The translations under genes and the position numbers were made by a program. Source: Mycolicibacterium sp. (GTDB lineage: Bacteria > Actinomycetota > Actinomycetes > Mycobacteriales > Mycobacteriaceae). Taken from it: 64,000 nt of DNA. Where the stretch lies: NCBI GenBank assembly GCA_020637165.1, contig JACJWN010000010.1:62001-126000 (forward strand). Direction: 5' to 3'. The notes under the pieces were generated by a model, which saw only the letters and a program-made list of their open reading frames with translations, did no database searches and was not told the origin of the DNA. Shown here piece by piece: positions 1 to 8,519 of this stretch. Every line of letters starts with the position of its first letter. Position 1 is the stretch's first letter.

Positions 1-397
1 AGCCGGCCTCGGCGAAAGCCACCGTCGCGATCATCTCACCGGCGGCGATGCGCGGGAGGATCTCAGCGCATTCGCCGCTATCACCCAGTGCCAGAAGCAG
101 ATACGGGGTCAGCACGGCGGTGGACAGGTAGGGCGCGCATAGCAGCGCCCGTCCCATCTGCGCACTGACCACGGAGAGTTCCGCCGCCCCGGCCCCGGTG
201 CCGCCGAACCCCTCCGGGATGATCAGCCCGACAAGCCCCATGGCCGCCATCTGCGCCCACGTGGTCGCGTCGCCTCCGGTGGACTCGGCCATCAGTCGCC
301 GCACGTCGGATTCGCTTGAGCGGGCGGCCATCAGCGCGGCGACCGCCTCGCTCAGATCTCGTTGTTCGCGGCTCAGCGCGGTGGACACGATGTTCAC
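1..397 (-). CDS. Acyl-CoA dehydrogenase, N-terminal part (cut by window edge)
   Basis: The 132 visible codons read as the helical N-terminal domain of an acyl-CoA dehydrogenase. After a polar start come a stretch containing GLVGLIIPEGFGGTGAG, the usual pattern of this domain, and then a region ending AGEMIATVAFAEAG. The enzyme should oxidise an acyl-CoA with FAD; the catalytic half lies outside the window. The GTG start at 397 overlaps the TGA of the upstream hydrolase as GTGA, so the two are probably translated together. A second GTG at 388 is possible. The substrate cannot be read from this fragment. Confidence 0.85.
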   Translation of the reverse strand, partial: MNIVSTALSREQRDLSEAVAALMAARSSESDVRRLMAESTGGDATTWAQMAAMGLVGLIIPEGFGGTGAGAAELSVVSAQMGRALLCAPYLSTAVLTPYLLLALGDSGECAEILPRIAAGEMIATVAFAEAG

Positions 398-1287
398 CCG
401 GCCTGTGTCACGGCGTGGCGCAGGCTCGCGCACTTGTCGTCGAAATAGGCCCGCGAGATCGAGGCCTTGGGGAGCAGCCGGTCGAAACCGTGGAACGCCC
501 CGGGAGTCTCGTGAACTCGGCAGGAGACACCGGCGGCCCGGAGTCGGGCGGCGTAGGACAGATCTTCGGAGTGCAAGAGGTCCAGCGTCCCCACTCCGAG
601 CCACGCGGGTGGCAGCCCGGCGAGATCCTCGCGGCGGGCCGGCACGGCGAGGTCCGGATCGGCGCCGCCCAGGTAGGCCTGCCAGCCGAGGCGGTTGCTG
701 GCGGTGTTCCACAGCCGGAATCCCGGGTCGTCGAGGGTCGGGTCGACGGTGCGGTCATCGAGCATGGGGTAGGACAGGATCTGCAGCACGGGGCTGACCT
801 CGCCCCGGTCGCGGGCCAGGAAGGCCAGCGCGGCTGTCAGGCCGCCACCGGCGCTGGCGCCGCCGATGGCGATTCGGGTGCGATCGACTCCGGGGAGATC
901 GGCCAGCCAGGTCAGTGCCTCGTAGCAGTCCTCGACCGGGGCCGGAAACGGGTGCTGTGGAGCCAGCCGGTAGTTCACCGCGGCCACCACGATGCCCAGC
1001 CGGTCGGCGAAGGCCCGGCTGAGGTCGTCGTCCTGGGCCGCGTCGCCGATCAGGTAGCCGCCGCCGTGGATCCACAGCAGCGCCGGAGCCGGCCGGGTGG
1101 CGCCGGACGGCCGGAACAGCCGGACCCCCGTCCCGGACGGCAGCGTGAGGGCCTCGGCGCCATACCTGCCGGGTCGCCGGGGAAAGGGCAGCCTTCGCAG
1201 CAGCGGCACCGACCACGGAAAGAGGACCTGCCGGGGGAGGAACCACGCGATCCGGCGTAACTCGGGGTGGATGTCCGCATTCGGCAC
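394..1287 (-). CDS. Alpha/beta hydrolase of the hormone-sensitive lipase (LipH/LipN) type
   Basis: This 297-residue protein is a likely carboxylesterase or lipase. It shows the HSL-family oxyanion motif HGGG near residue 74, the nucleophile motif GASAGG with Ser near 145, an Asp in GTLDLLHSED and a His in GAFHGF. I chose the GTG at 1287, whose protein begins VPNADIHPELRR, because this matches relatives that start shortly before an HPELRR-like segment. An ATG at 1344 would place a strong hairpin inside the coding region and add an unstructured Gly/Pro-rich leader. The stop overlaps the start of the acyl-CoA dehydrogenase, suggesting joint expression in lipid breakdown. The natural ester is unknown. 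Confidence 0.88.
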   Translation of the reverse strand: MPNADIHPELRRIAWFLPRQVLFPWSVPLLRRLPFPRRPGRYGAEALTLPSGTGVRLFRPSGATRPAPALLWIHGGGYLIGDAAQDDDLSRAFADRLGIVVAAVNYRLAPQHPFPAPVEDCYEALTWLADLPGVDRTRIAIGGASAGGGLTAALAFLARDRGEVSPVLQILSYPMLDDRTVDPTLDDPGFRLWNTASNRLGWQAYLGGADPDLAVPARREDLAGLPPAWLGVGTLDLLHSEDLSYAARLRAAGVSCRVHETPGAFHGFDRLLPKASISRAYFDDKCASLRHAVTQAG

Positions 1288-1306
1288 AGGGTCAATTATG
1301 GAACGA

Positions 1307-1337
1307 GCCGGCGGGGTACCCGGTGGACCCCGCCGGC
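1307..1337 (-). terminator. GC-rich hairpin between hsp20 and the hydrolase
   Basis: GCCGGCGGGGT at 1307-1317 is perfectly complementary to 1327-1337, giving an 11 bp stem with a 9 base loop. There is no T tract, as is common in mycobacteria. It lies 20 bases after the hsp20 stop and just before the hydrolase GTG, so it probably ends or attenuates hsp20 transcription. Confidence 0.55.
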
Positions 1338-1357
1338 CCGTCATGTCTCGGCGGCAG

Positions 1358-1801
1358 TTACCTGTTGATCGCGATGCGCTGCGCCGTGGAGCCGGCGTAG
1401 GCGCCCCTGACCCGCACGCTCAGCACGCCCGCGTCGTAGGACGCGGTGATGGCGTCGGCGTTGACGTGGGCCGGGACGGCGAAGGACCGCTGGAAGGATC
1501 CGTAGCGAACCTCCCGTACCGTGCGGCCCTCGGTGTTCTCGGCGTGTTCGTCGCGACGCTCGCCGCTGATCACCAGCCGGCCGGCGTCGAGTTCGACCTT
1601 GACGTCCCGGTCGACGTCCACGCCGGGGATCTCCAGCCGCACCACTGCGTCCTCGCCGTCCTTGATGACCTCGGCCGCTGGGTTGAACCCGCTCGGGAAC
1701 GCCTCGTTGGCGCCGGCCACCTGCATCGCGGGTCCGAAGAGATCGCGCAGCATATGGTCGACGGTCCAGGTCGGCCGGGACCACAACGCGACATTGCTCA
1801 T
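1358..1801 (-). CDS. acr2: Hsp20-family small heat-shock protein, Acr2-like
   Basis: This 147-residue alpha-crystallin chaperone should bind unfolding proteins in the cytoplasm as a large oligomer. The N-terminus MSNVALWSRPTW and the body (PAAEVIKDGEDAVVRLEIPG, then GERRDEH, YGSFQRSF and ASYDAGVLSVRV) closely resemble M. tuberculosis Acr2 (Rv0251c) as I remember it. The GVLSVRV stretch is the conserved A-x-x-x-n-GVL motif, and the C-terminal tail ends QRIAINR. The ATG at 1801 has a good ribosome site (GGGAGGA) eight bases upstream; an in-frame ATG at 1843 lies across the promoter and is less likely. A palindrome immediately upstream may be its operator. Confidence 0.93.
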   Translation of the reverse strand: MSNVALWSRPTWTVDHMLRDLFGPAMQVAGANEAFPSGFNPAAEVIKDGEDAVVRLEIPGVDVDRDVKVELDAGRLVISGERRDEHAENTEGRTVREVRYGSFQRSFAVPAHVNADAITASYDAGVLSVRVRGAYAGSTAQRIAINR

Positions 1802-1820
1802 GATTCCTCCCGTTGTTCTT

Positions 1821-1847
1821 GACAGTGTCTGTGTGCTCGACACTGTC
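1821..1847 (-). promoter_or_regulatory. Inverted repeat upstream of hsp20, candidate operator
   Basis: GACAGTGTC at 1821-1829 and its exact complement GACACTGTC at 1839-1847 are separated by nine bases, 20 bases before the hsp20 ATG. The position fits a repressor site over the -10 or transcription start. It is not a HAIR box (CTTGAGT, seven bases, ACTCAAG), which HspR uses at acr2 in M. tuberculosis. Confidence 0.45.
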
Positions 1848-1944
1848 TGGTTTTTCGCCGCCGCCGGGGCTTTGCCGACGGTCTACCGGTAAGAACTCCG
1901 GACGTGCCGGGCCGCATTTCCCGGACGTGTTCGCCGTCGGCGAA

Positions 1945-3384
<1,440 letters not shown>

Positions 3385-3388
<4 letters not shown>

Positions 3389-4017
3389 GGCGTTCCCGCG
3401 GCCCGGAACCGCACCCGCATCCCCGGCGCCAGCAGCGCCGGTTGCGGGCGGTCGGCGTCCCAGAGCACCGCATCGGTGCGGCCGATGATCTGCCAGCCGC
3501 CCGGGGAGTCCCGCGGATAGATACCGCTGAACTCCCCGGCCAGCGCCACCGCACCGGCCGGGACCCGGGTGCGGGGTTCGGCCCGCCGGGGCACGGCAAG
3601 CCGGGTGTCTCCACCCACCAGGTAGGCGAATCCCGGCGCGAAGCCCCCGAACCCGACCCGCCAGGGCGTGTCGGTGTGGGCGGCGACGACGTCGTCAGCA
3701 CCCATGTTCAGCCGGCGTGCCACCTCGGCGAGGTCCTCGCCGTCATAGACCACCTCGATCACCACCTCGACCGGTTCGGCGTCGCCGGCGGTGGCGGCGC
3801 GGTTCAGATCCAGGGTCTCGAGTCCGCTGCGTGCCTGTGCCCGGTCGGTGACCGCATCGAGATGGAGCAGCACGGTTCTGGCGCCGGGGACGATGTCGCT
3901 CACTCCGGGCAGTCGCGCTTGGCGCAACGTTGCGGCAAGAGCGAGCACCCCCTCGATGTCACCGCACTCGATCAGCAGCGCCCTGTCGCCGTAGTCGCGG
4001 ATACGGGGCGCGCCCAT
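3385..4017 (-). CDS. pxpB: 5-oxoprolinase subunit B (KipI-like)
   Basis: This 210-residue protein pairs with PxpC. Family stretches visible are [13 protein letters not shown] at the start, [15 protein letters not shown], then [14 protein letters not shown] and the strongly conserved [16 protein letters not shown] followed by [19 protein letters not shown]. The ATG shares one base with the TGA of the upstream transporter gene, and its own stop overlaps pxpC. The whole leftward run therefore looks like one operon. It corresponds to Rv0264c. In Bacillus the homologues regulate the KinA kinase, but no such partner is seen here. Confidence 0.92.
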
Positions 4018-4709
4018 CAGACCAGCGCGGTGTAGGTGGGTTCGTGGTGCTTGACATAGGCGATCACCCGGTAGGTGATCGGCAGCATGACCACCTCGAC
4101 GCCGGTCTTGTAGAACCAGCCCAGTGCGGTGTAGGTGGCGAAATCACTGAAGGTGTGGATGCCGATGGCGCCGGCGGCGATACTGCAGAACACCAGGGTG
4201 TCGCCGAGCTGGCCGGCGAACGTCGAGCCCACCAGCCGGGCCCACAGGTGTTTCTCCTTGGTGTGCTCCTTGATCTTGACCACCGCCCAGGCGTTGATGG
4301 TCTGGCCGACGATGAAGCCGGCCAGCCCCGCGACGATGAGCTGGGTGTAGGCGCCGACGACGTTGGCGAAGTGCTCCTGATTCGGGTAGAAATCGGCGGC
4401 TGGGAGGTACACCGTGACCCAGAACGCGCACGCCGCCAGCCCGTTCATCACGAACCCGAGAACGATGGCCCGCCGGGCCGCCCGGAACCCGTACACCTCG
4501 GCGAGCACATCGCCGATCACGTAGGTGAGCGGGAAGACGATGAAACCGCCATCGGTGATGATCGGCCCGATCGCCACCCCCTTGGTGGCGGTGACGTTGG
4601 AGATGATGACCAGGGCGGTGAACACGGCGACCAGGACGGGGTAGTAGACGCTGCCGACCCGCGCGAATCCCGGGGTGTCCGGCAGGGCGGTGTCGACGTC
4701 ACTGGTCAC
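4017..4709 (-). CDS. Queuosine precursor transporter, YhhQ/DUF165 family
   Basis: This 230-residue protein has about six membrane segments and the VUT/YhhQ family pattern: an early [11 protein letters not shown] segment, [30 protein letters not shown], and a later [15 protein letters not shown] and [15 protein letters not shown]. YhhQ proteins take up queuosine precursors (preQ0/preQ1), so the likely role is salvage for tRNA modification. The GTG at 4709 is the first start after the lipoprotein stop at 4732. No preQ1 riboswitch is possible in the 22-base gap. It is coupled to pxpB by a TGATG junction, an association whose meaning is not obvious. Confidence 0.87.
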   Translation of the reverse strand: MTSDVDTALPDTPGFARVGSVYYPVLVAVFTALVIISNVTATKGVAIGPIITDGGFIVFPLTYVIGDVLAEVYGFRAARRAIVLGFVMNGLAACAFWVTVYLPAADFYPNQEHFANVVGAYTQLIVAGLAGFIVGQTINAWAVVKIKEHTKEKHLWARLVGSTFAGQLGDTLVFCSIAAGAIGIHTFSDFATYTALGWFYKTGVEVVMLPITYRVIAYVKHHEPTYTALV

Positions 4710-4731
4710 GGAGTCAATCCAAGCATGCTGT

Positions 4732-5730
4732 TCAGTCGAGCGCTCGGGCCACCAGCGCCGGGAGCTGCCCGGCCACCACCGGGTAGGACAGCGGCGAGGC
4801 GAACGCGATCGCCGCGGCCAGGTCGCCGGTGGTGAACACGTTGCGTCCCTGCGCGGCGGCGCCCTGGGCGGTGTTGTCCAGTCCGGCGACGGCCGGGTCG
4901 GCCAGCAACGCGTCGCGTTCTGCGTCGCTGTCGGTGCACCAGATCAGGACGTCGGCCGACGCCGTCGCCGAGGCGAGGTCATCGCCGGTTATCACCGCGG
5001 TGCCGTCGCTGGAGGCCAGCGCTGCGAGGTTGTCCGGGACCCGCAGCCCCATCGCGGTCAGGAACTCGGTGCGCCAGCCGTCCACGGTGATGGTCGCCGC
5101 ACCCCTCTCCAAGCGGCCGTCGAGCAGCACTGCGGTACGGTCCCGCAACTGCGGGTTGGCCTGCCCGGCGGCGGCGAACCGCTCGTCGACATCCCGCAGG
5201 ATGCGGTCCATCTGGTCGGACTTGAAGACCGCGGTGGCCACCGCGGTCGCCTGCTCGCGCCAGGGTTCGAAGTAGGCCTCGCCGCCGGACTGGGCGATCG
5301 TCGGGGCGATAGAGGACAGGGCGCGGTAGGTGTCGGCGTCGAGCCCGGCGTTGACCGCGACGATCAGATCGGGTTTCAGGCGCCCGATCTCGTCCACCTG
5401 GATTCCGTGGTCGATGCTCAGCACGGCGGGTTCGGCGCCGTCGAGTCGGTCCCGCGCCCAGGGCCACACCCCGAAGGGCTGGTCTCCGAACCAGTTCGTC
5501 ACCGCGATCGGGATCACCCCGACGGCGAGCAGGTCGTCCTGTTCGGTGAGCCCGGCGCAGACCACCCGGGTGGGCGGCACCGGCACGGTCGTCTCGCCAA
5601 AGACGTGGGTGACGGCGACCGGTCCTGAGTCACTCGCGGGGCCCGTCCCGGTGCGCGAACACGCGGCGGTCAGCAGGGCCATCGCGCCGGTCGACTTGAG
5701 AAACCCACGCCGGTTGGGGTGCGCACCCAC
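4732..5730 (-). CDS. Tat-exported lipoprotein, siderophore/iron ABC substrate-binding protein (FecB-like)
   Basis: Starting from GTG 5730 gives 332 residues. The N-terminus carries a twin-arginine motif RRGFLK and a lipobox LTAAC with lipidation at Cys near residue 24. The body has the FecB/periplasmic-binding pattern: VFGETTVPVPPTRVVCAGLTEQD, LKPDLIVAVNAGLD, and later TASADVLIWC. It should sit on the outer face of the membrane and hand a ferric siderophore to an ABC permease. It resembles Rv0265c in position and type. Longer in-frame starts reach into the TetR gene and lack signal-peptide character. No permease or ATPase gene is nearby. Confidence 0.88.
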   Translation of the reverse strand: MGAHPNRRGFLKSTGAMALLTAACSRTGTGPASDSGPVAVTHVFGETTVPVPPTRVVCAGLTEQDDLLAVGVIPIAVTNWFGDQPFGVWPWARDRLDGAEPAVLSIDHGIQVDEIGRLKPDLIVAVNAGLDADTYRALSSIAPTIAQSGGEAYFEPWREQATAVATAVFKSDQMDRILRDVDERFAAAGQANPQLRDRTAVLLDGRLERGAATITVDGWRTEFLTAMGLRVPDNLAALASSDGTAVITGDDLASATASADVLIWCTDSDAERDALLADPAVAGLDNTAQGAAAQGRNVFTTGDLAAAIAFASPLSYPVVAGQLPALVARALD

Positions 5731-5750
5731 CCGCGCGACAGTAGTGCGGT

Positions 5751-6347
5751 TCAGCCCAGTTCCAGACCGGATTCCAGGAAGTCCATCGCCGCATCGACGT
5801 TGTCGAGGGAGAACGGACCCCGGTTGCCCAGGGCCATGATCGCCCCGACAACGGCCCCGGCGAAGACTCGTAGCTCCAGTTCGTGGGATCCGCGGGTGAG
5901 GCGTTCGGCCATCGCCTCGCTGACCCCGGACACCAGCGAGTGGTATTCGTCGCGCAGTGCCCCCTGCAGTTCGGGCAGCGAGTAGAGGAGTCGCTGCCGG
6001 ATCTTCTCCAGTTCCCACTCGTCGGCGGTCATGTGGTCGTAGGCGTCATGCACCGCGGTGCGGAAGGCCGCTAGGGCGGTCATCTGCGGCGGCTGGGCGG
6101 TCAGGGTGGCGAGCAGTACGGTGCTGAGGTCATCGGCCAGCAGCACCGACTCCTTACCCGGGAAATACCGGAAATAGGTGCTGACCGACACCTGTGCGGC
6201 CGCGGCGATCTGCTCGATCGTCGTGGCGGCGTAGCCCTGCTCGTCAAACAACCGGAACGCCTCCCGTCGGATCGCCTGGCGGGTCCGCAGCTTCTTGCTC
6301 TCCCGCCGGCCCAATGGGCGGTCGGAATCCGGTTCGGAATCGGCCAC
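5751..6347 (-). CDS. TetR-family transcriptional regulator
   Basis: This 198-residue protein has an N-terminal TetR helix-turn-helix: KLRTRQAIRREAFRLFDEQG, ATTIEQIAAAAQVSVSTYFRYF and the following PGKESVL. The ligand domain is poorly conserved, as usual. It lies between the LysE exporter (30 bases upstream) and the iron-binding lipoprotein (about 20 bases downstream) on the same strand, so it may control either. GTG 6347 is the start. The ligand cannot be inferred. Confidence 0.9.
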   Translation of the reverse strand: MADSEPDSDRPLGRRESKKLRTRQAIRREAFRLFDEQGYAATTIEQIAAAAQVSVSTYFRYFPGKESVLLADDLSTVLLATLTAQPPQMTALAAFRTAVHDAYDHMTADEWELEKIRQRLLYSLPELQGALRDEYHSLVSGVSEAMAERLTRGSHELELRVFAGAVVGAIMALGNRGPFSLDNVDAAMDFLESGLELG

Positions 6348-6377
6348 GACTCGATTCTGCCGTGATCCGGGGACGGG

Positions 6378-6980
6378 TCAACGCGCGGTGAGCGCCAACG
6401 AGGCGCCCAGCGTCAGCATGGTGGCCGCGATCAGCCAGTCCAGGATCCGCCAGGTTTTCGCCGTGGCAAACAGCCCGGCCAGGCGGCGCGCGCCGAACCC
6501 GAGGCCGAAAAACCAGGCCGTACTCGCCGCCACCGCACCGGCGCCGAACAGCCAGCGTCCATCGTGCTGCTGGTTGGCCAGCGTTCCCAGCAGGACGACG
6601 GTGTCGAGATACACGTGCGGGTTGAGGAAGGTCAGTGCCAGGCCGGTCGCCAGCACCGGCCACAGCGCGGCCGGAGCGGCCCCGCTCGGGATCAGTGCGG
6701 TCGGGTGGACCGCGCGACGGGCGGTCATCAGGCCGTAGCCGACCAGGAACGCCGCGCCGGCGTACCGCGCGAAGGACATAAGGTTGGGATGAACGGTGAC
6801 CAGTGCGCCGACGCCGGCGATACCGGCAGTGATCAGCACGAGATCGGACGCGGCGCAGACGGTCACCACGGCCAGCACATGCTCATTGCGCACGCCCTGT
6901 CGCAGCACGAAGGCGTTCTGGGCGCCGATGGCGACGATCAGGCTCAGTGAGGTCACGAACCCGAACAGAAAAGCGGTCAA
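6378..6980 (-). CDS. LysE/ArgO-family amino-acid exporter
   Basis: This 200-residue, about six-helix protein begins with the LysE signature: a first helix [22 protein letters not shown], then [19 protein letters not shown], and a middle [17 protein letters not shown] containing the conserved NPHVYLDT. It should export basic amino acids such as lysine or arginine. The start codon appears to be TTG at 6980; no better in-frame ATG or GTG precedes it. The usual neighbouring LysR-type regulator (LysG/ArgP) is absent, replaced by a TetR gene downstream. M. tuberculosis Rv1986 is a comparable protein. Confidence 0.9.
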   Translation of the reverse strand: MTAFLFGFVTSLSLIVAIGAQNAFVLRQGVRNEHVLAVVTVCAASDLVLITAGIAGVGALVTVHPNLMSFARYAGAAFLVGYGLMTARRAVHPTALIPSGAAPAALWPVLATGLALTFLNPHVYLDTVVLLGTLANQQHDGRWLFGAGAVAASTAWFFGLGFGARRLAGLFATAKTWRILDWLIAATMLTLGASLALTAR

Positions 6981-7079
6981 CGCACGCGTCGGGAGGCGAT
7001 GTCGATTCCGACCGCTTCCACCCGCTGAAGTCTAGGGTGAGCGGGTGACCGAGTGCGGGGCGGTGGGAGTGCCGGGGTA

Positions 7080-7095
7080 ATACCCCCTAGGGTAT
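7080..7095 (+). promoter_or_regulatory. CsoR/CstR-type palindrome over the peroxiredoxin promoter
   Basis: ATACCCCCTAGGGTAT has perfect half-sites ATACCC and GGGTAT around a four-base centre. This resembles operators of the CsoR family, which includes copper sensors (CsoR/RicR) and the persulfide sensor CstR. It overlaps a good -10 box, TATATT at 7093-7098, giving a start near 7105, and the ribosome site ACGGAGGA lies at 7115-7122. The regulated operon codes for a peroxiredoxin and a rhodanese, which favours sulfur or redox sensing over copper. No CsoR-family gene is in the window. Confidence 0.55.
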
Positions 7096-7127
7096 ATTTG
7101 GAACGGAACTAGTAACGGAGGAACATC

Positions 7128-7871
7128 ATGACGACTTCAGAGACACCGGCACCGGCGCCGTCGATGCCGCGCATCGGGGATCCGGCCCCTTCCTTCACCG
7201 CGGTCAGCACCCAGGGGCCGATCAATTTCCCCGCCGACTACTCCGGCAGATGGGTCATCTTCTTCTCCCACCCGGCCGATTTCACGCCGGTGTGCACCAG
7301 TGAGTTCATGACCTTCGCCTCCATGCAGGAGCAGTTCGCCGCCTACAACACCGACCTCGTCGGGTTGTCCGTCGACGGTCTCTACAGCCACATCGCCTGG
7401 TTGCGCACCATCAAGGACAAGATCTCCTTCCGCGACATGAAGGACGTCGAGGTCACCTTCCCGCTCATCGAGGACATCACGATGGAGATCGCCCGCAAGT
7501 ACGGGATGATCATGCCCGGAGAGGACTCCACCAAGGCCGTCCGTGCCGTGTTCGTGATCGACCCCAAGAGCGTGGTGCGGGCGATCATCTACTACCCGTT
7601 GAGCCTGGGCCGCAACTTCGACGAACTGTTGCGAGTGGTCAAGGCGCTGCAGACCGCCGACCACTACGACATCGCCACCCCGGCGGATTGGCGCCCGGGT
7701 GAGCCGGTGATCGTGCCTCCGGCCGGTTCTTGTGGGACCGCCAAGGACCGGATGGACGGCAAGGACTCCGGCGTGCAGTGCGAGGACTGGTTCTTCTGCA
7801 CCAAGGCGATCCCGGCCGAGGAGATCGAGTCGGCCATCCGCGGCAAGTCGAAGGGCAAGGGCAAGAAATGA
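7128..7871 (+). CDS. Peroxiredoxin, Prx6/archaeal AhpC type with extra C-terminal cysteines
   Basis: This 247-residue thiol peroxidase should reduce hydrogen peroxide, alkyl hydroperoxides or persulfides. The peroxidatic Cys56 sits in HPADFTPVCTSEF, and YPLSLGRNFDELLRV is the conserved Prx6 segment with the active-site Arg. Cys202, Cys218 and Cys224 in the C-terminal arm resemble the resolving-cysteine arrangement of archaeal 2-Cys Prx6 enzymes. A Lys/Gly-rich tail ends the protein. The ATG follows a strong AGGAGG-like site. The stop overlaps the rhodanese start (ATGA), so the two are made together. The reductant could be mycothiol/mycoredoxin or thioredoxin. Confidence 0.93.
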   Translation: MTTSETPAPAPSMPRIGDPAPSFTAVSTQGPINFPADYSGRWVIFFSHPADFTPVCTSEFMTFASMQEQFAAYNTDLVGLSVDGLYSHIAWLRTIKDKISFRDMKDVEVTFPLIEDITMEIARKYGMIMPGEDSTKAVRAVFVIDPKSVVRAIIYYPLSLGRNFDELLRVVKALQTADHYDIATPADWRPGEPVIVPPAGSCGTAKDRMDGKDSGVQCEDWFFCTKAIPAEEIESAIRGKSKGKGKK

Positions 7872-8203
7872 CAGGTGTTGTCGACATCGATGCGGCCGCC
7901 GCGGAGAAAATCCTCGCCGAACCCGGCGCGGTGCTGCTCGATGTCCGCGAGGACGACGAGTGGGAGGCCGGTCACGCGCCGGACGCCGTGCATGTGACGT
8001 TGGGCGAGGTCGTCGCCGCCGGTTTCCGCGCCGACGGACCCGTTGTGGTGGTCTGCCGGTCGGGAAACCGCTCCCGGACGGCGGCGGCCGCGTTGATTGG
8101 CGGCGGGTTGACGGCCTACAACCTGGCCGGCGGCATGTCGGCGTGGCTGGCCGGCGGTCGCACGGTGGTTCGCGACGACGGCACGGCCGGGTCGGTCATC
8201 TGA
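7868..8203 (+). CDS. Single-domain rhodanese (thiosulfate/persulfide sulfurtransferase)
   Basis: This 111-residue protein is a one-domain rhodanese: an opening GAVLLDVREDDEWEAGHAPD, an active loop CRSGNRS with the catalytic Cys in VVVVCRSGNRS, and the closing AYNLAGGMSAWLAGG. It should transfer sulfane sulfur to a thiol acceptor in the cytoplasm. Its ATG overlaps the peroxiredoxin stop, which argues that peroxidase and sulfurtransferase act on linked substrates. Its last eight bases overlap the end of the convergent glutaredoxin-like gene. Confidence 0.93.
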   Translation: MTGVVDIDAAAAEKILAEPGAVLLDVREDDEWEAGHAPDAVHVTLGEVVAAGFRADGPVVVVCRSGNRSRTAAAALIGGGLTAYNLAGGMSAWLAGGRTVVRDDGTAGSVI

Positions 8204-8519
8204 ACCACCGTCGACGCTTGCGGCCCTCTGCAGCCTGATCGAGCAGGTGCGGGGCGGTGTCGGCCAACAGGGTCTCGACCTGGCGGATGCTGGGGTTCAC
8301 CAGGTGGCGATCGCCGACGAAGACGGTGGGCACGGTTTCGTCACCGCCGGTGGCCCGCCGGACCCGGTCGGCCGCCGTTGGGTCCTCCCAGATGTTCACC
8401 GCGTGCACCGGAATTCCCCGGCGGCCGAGACGATGGCGCAATGCCACGCAGAACGGGCATCCCGGGCGCCAGTAGAACTCGAGCGCGGCCGGCGTCGCGG
8501 CGTCCGATCCGGTACTCAC
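8196..8519 (-). CDS. Glutaredoxin/mycoredoxin-like protein
   Basis: This 107-residue thioredoxin-fold protein has LEFYWRPGCPFCVALRHRL at the start, giving a CPFC redox motif, and the cis-Pro segment ETVPTVFVGDRHLVNPS. It should reduce disulfides or mycothiol mixed disulfides. GTG 8519 was chosen because it directly overlaps the FadE7 stop (GTGA) and starts just before the fold; longer frames run into fadE7. The tail is rich in Lys/Arg (EGRKRRRWF). Convergent with the peroxiredoxin-rhodanese operon, it is a possible, unproven reductant for it. Confidence 0.88.
   Translation of the reverse strand: MSTGSDAATPAALEFYWRPGCPFCVALRHRLGRRGIPVHAVNIWEDPTAADRVRRATGGDETVPTVFVGDRHLVNPSIRQVETLLADTAPHLLDQAAEGRKRRRWFR

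Noticed and set aside
1288-1344. Longer N-terminus for the HSL-type hydrolase from ATG 1344
   Set aside because: It would translate through the perfect hairpin at 1307-1337 and add an unrelated Gly/Pro leader.
1821-1847. HAIR box for HspR at the hsp20 gene
   Set aside because: The arms GACAGTGTC and GACACTGTC with nine bases between do not match CTTGAGT-N7-ACTCAAG.
4710-4731. preQ1 riboswitch before the queuosine-precursor transporter
   Set aside because: The gap to the upstream gene is only 22 bases, too short, and no such structure is seen.
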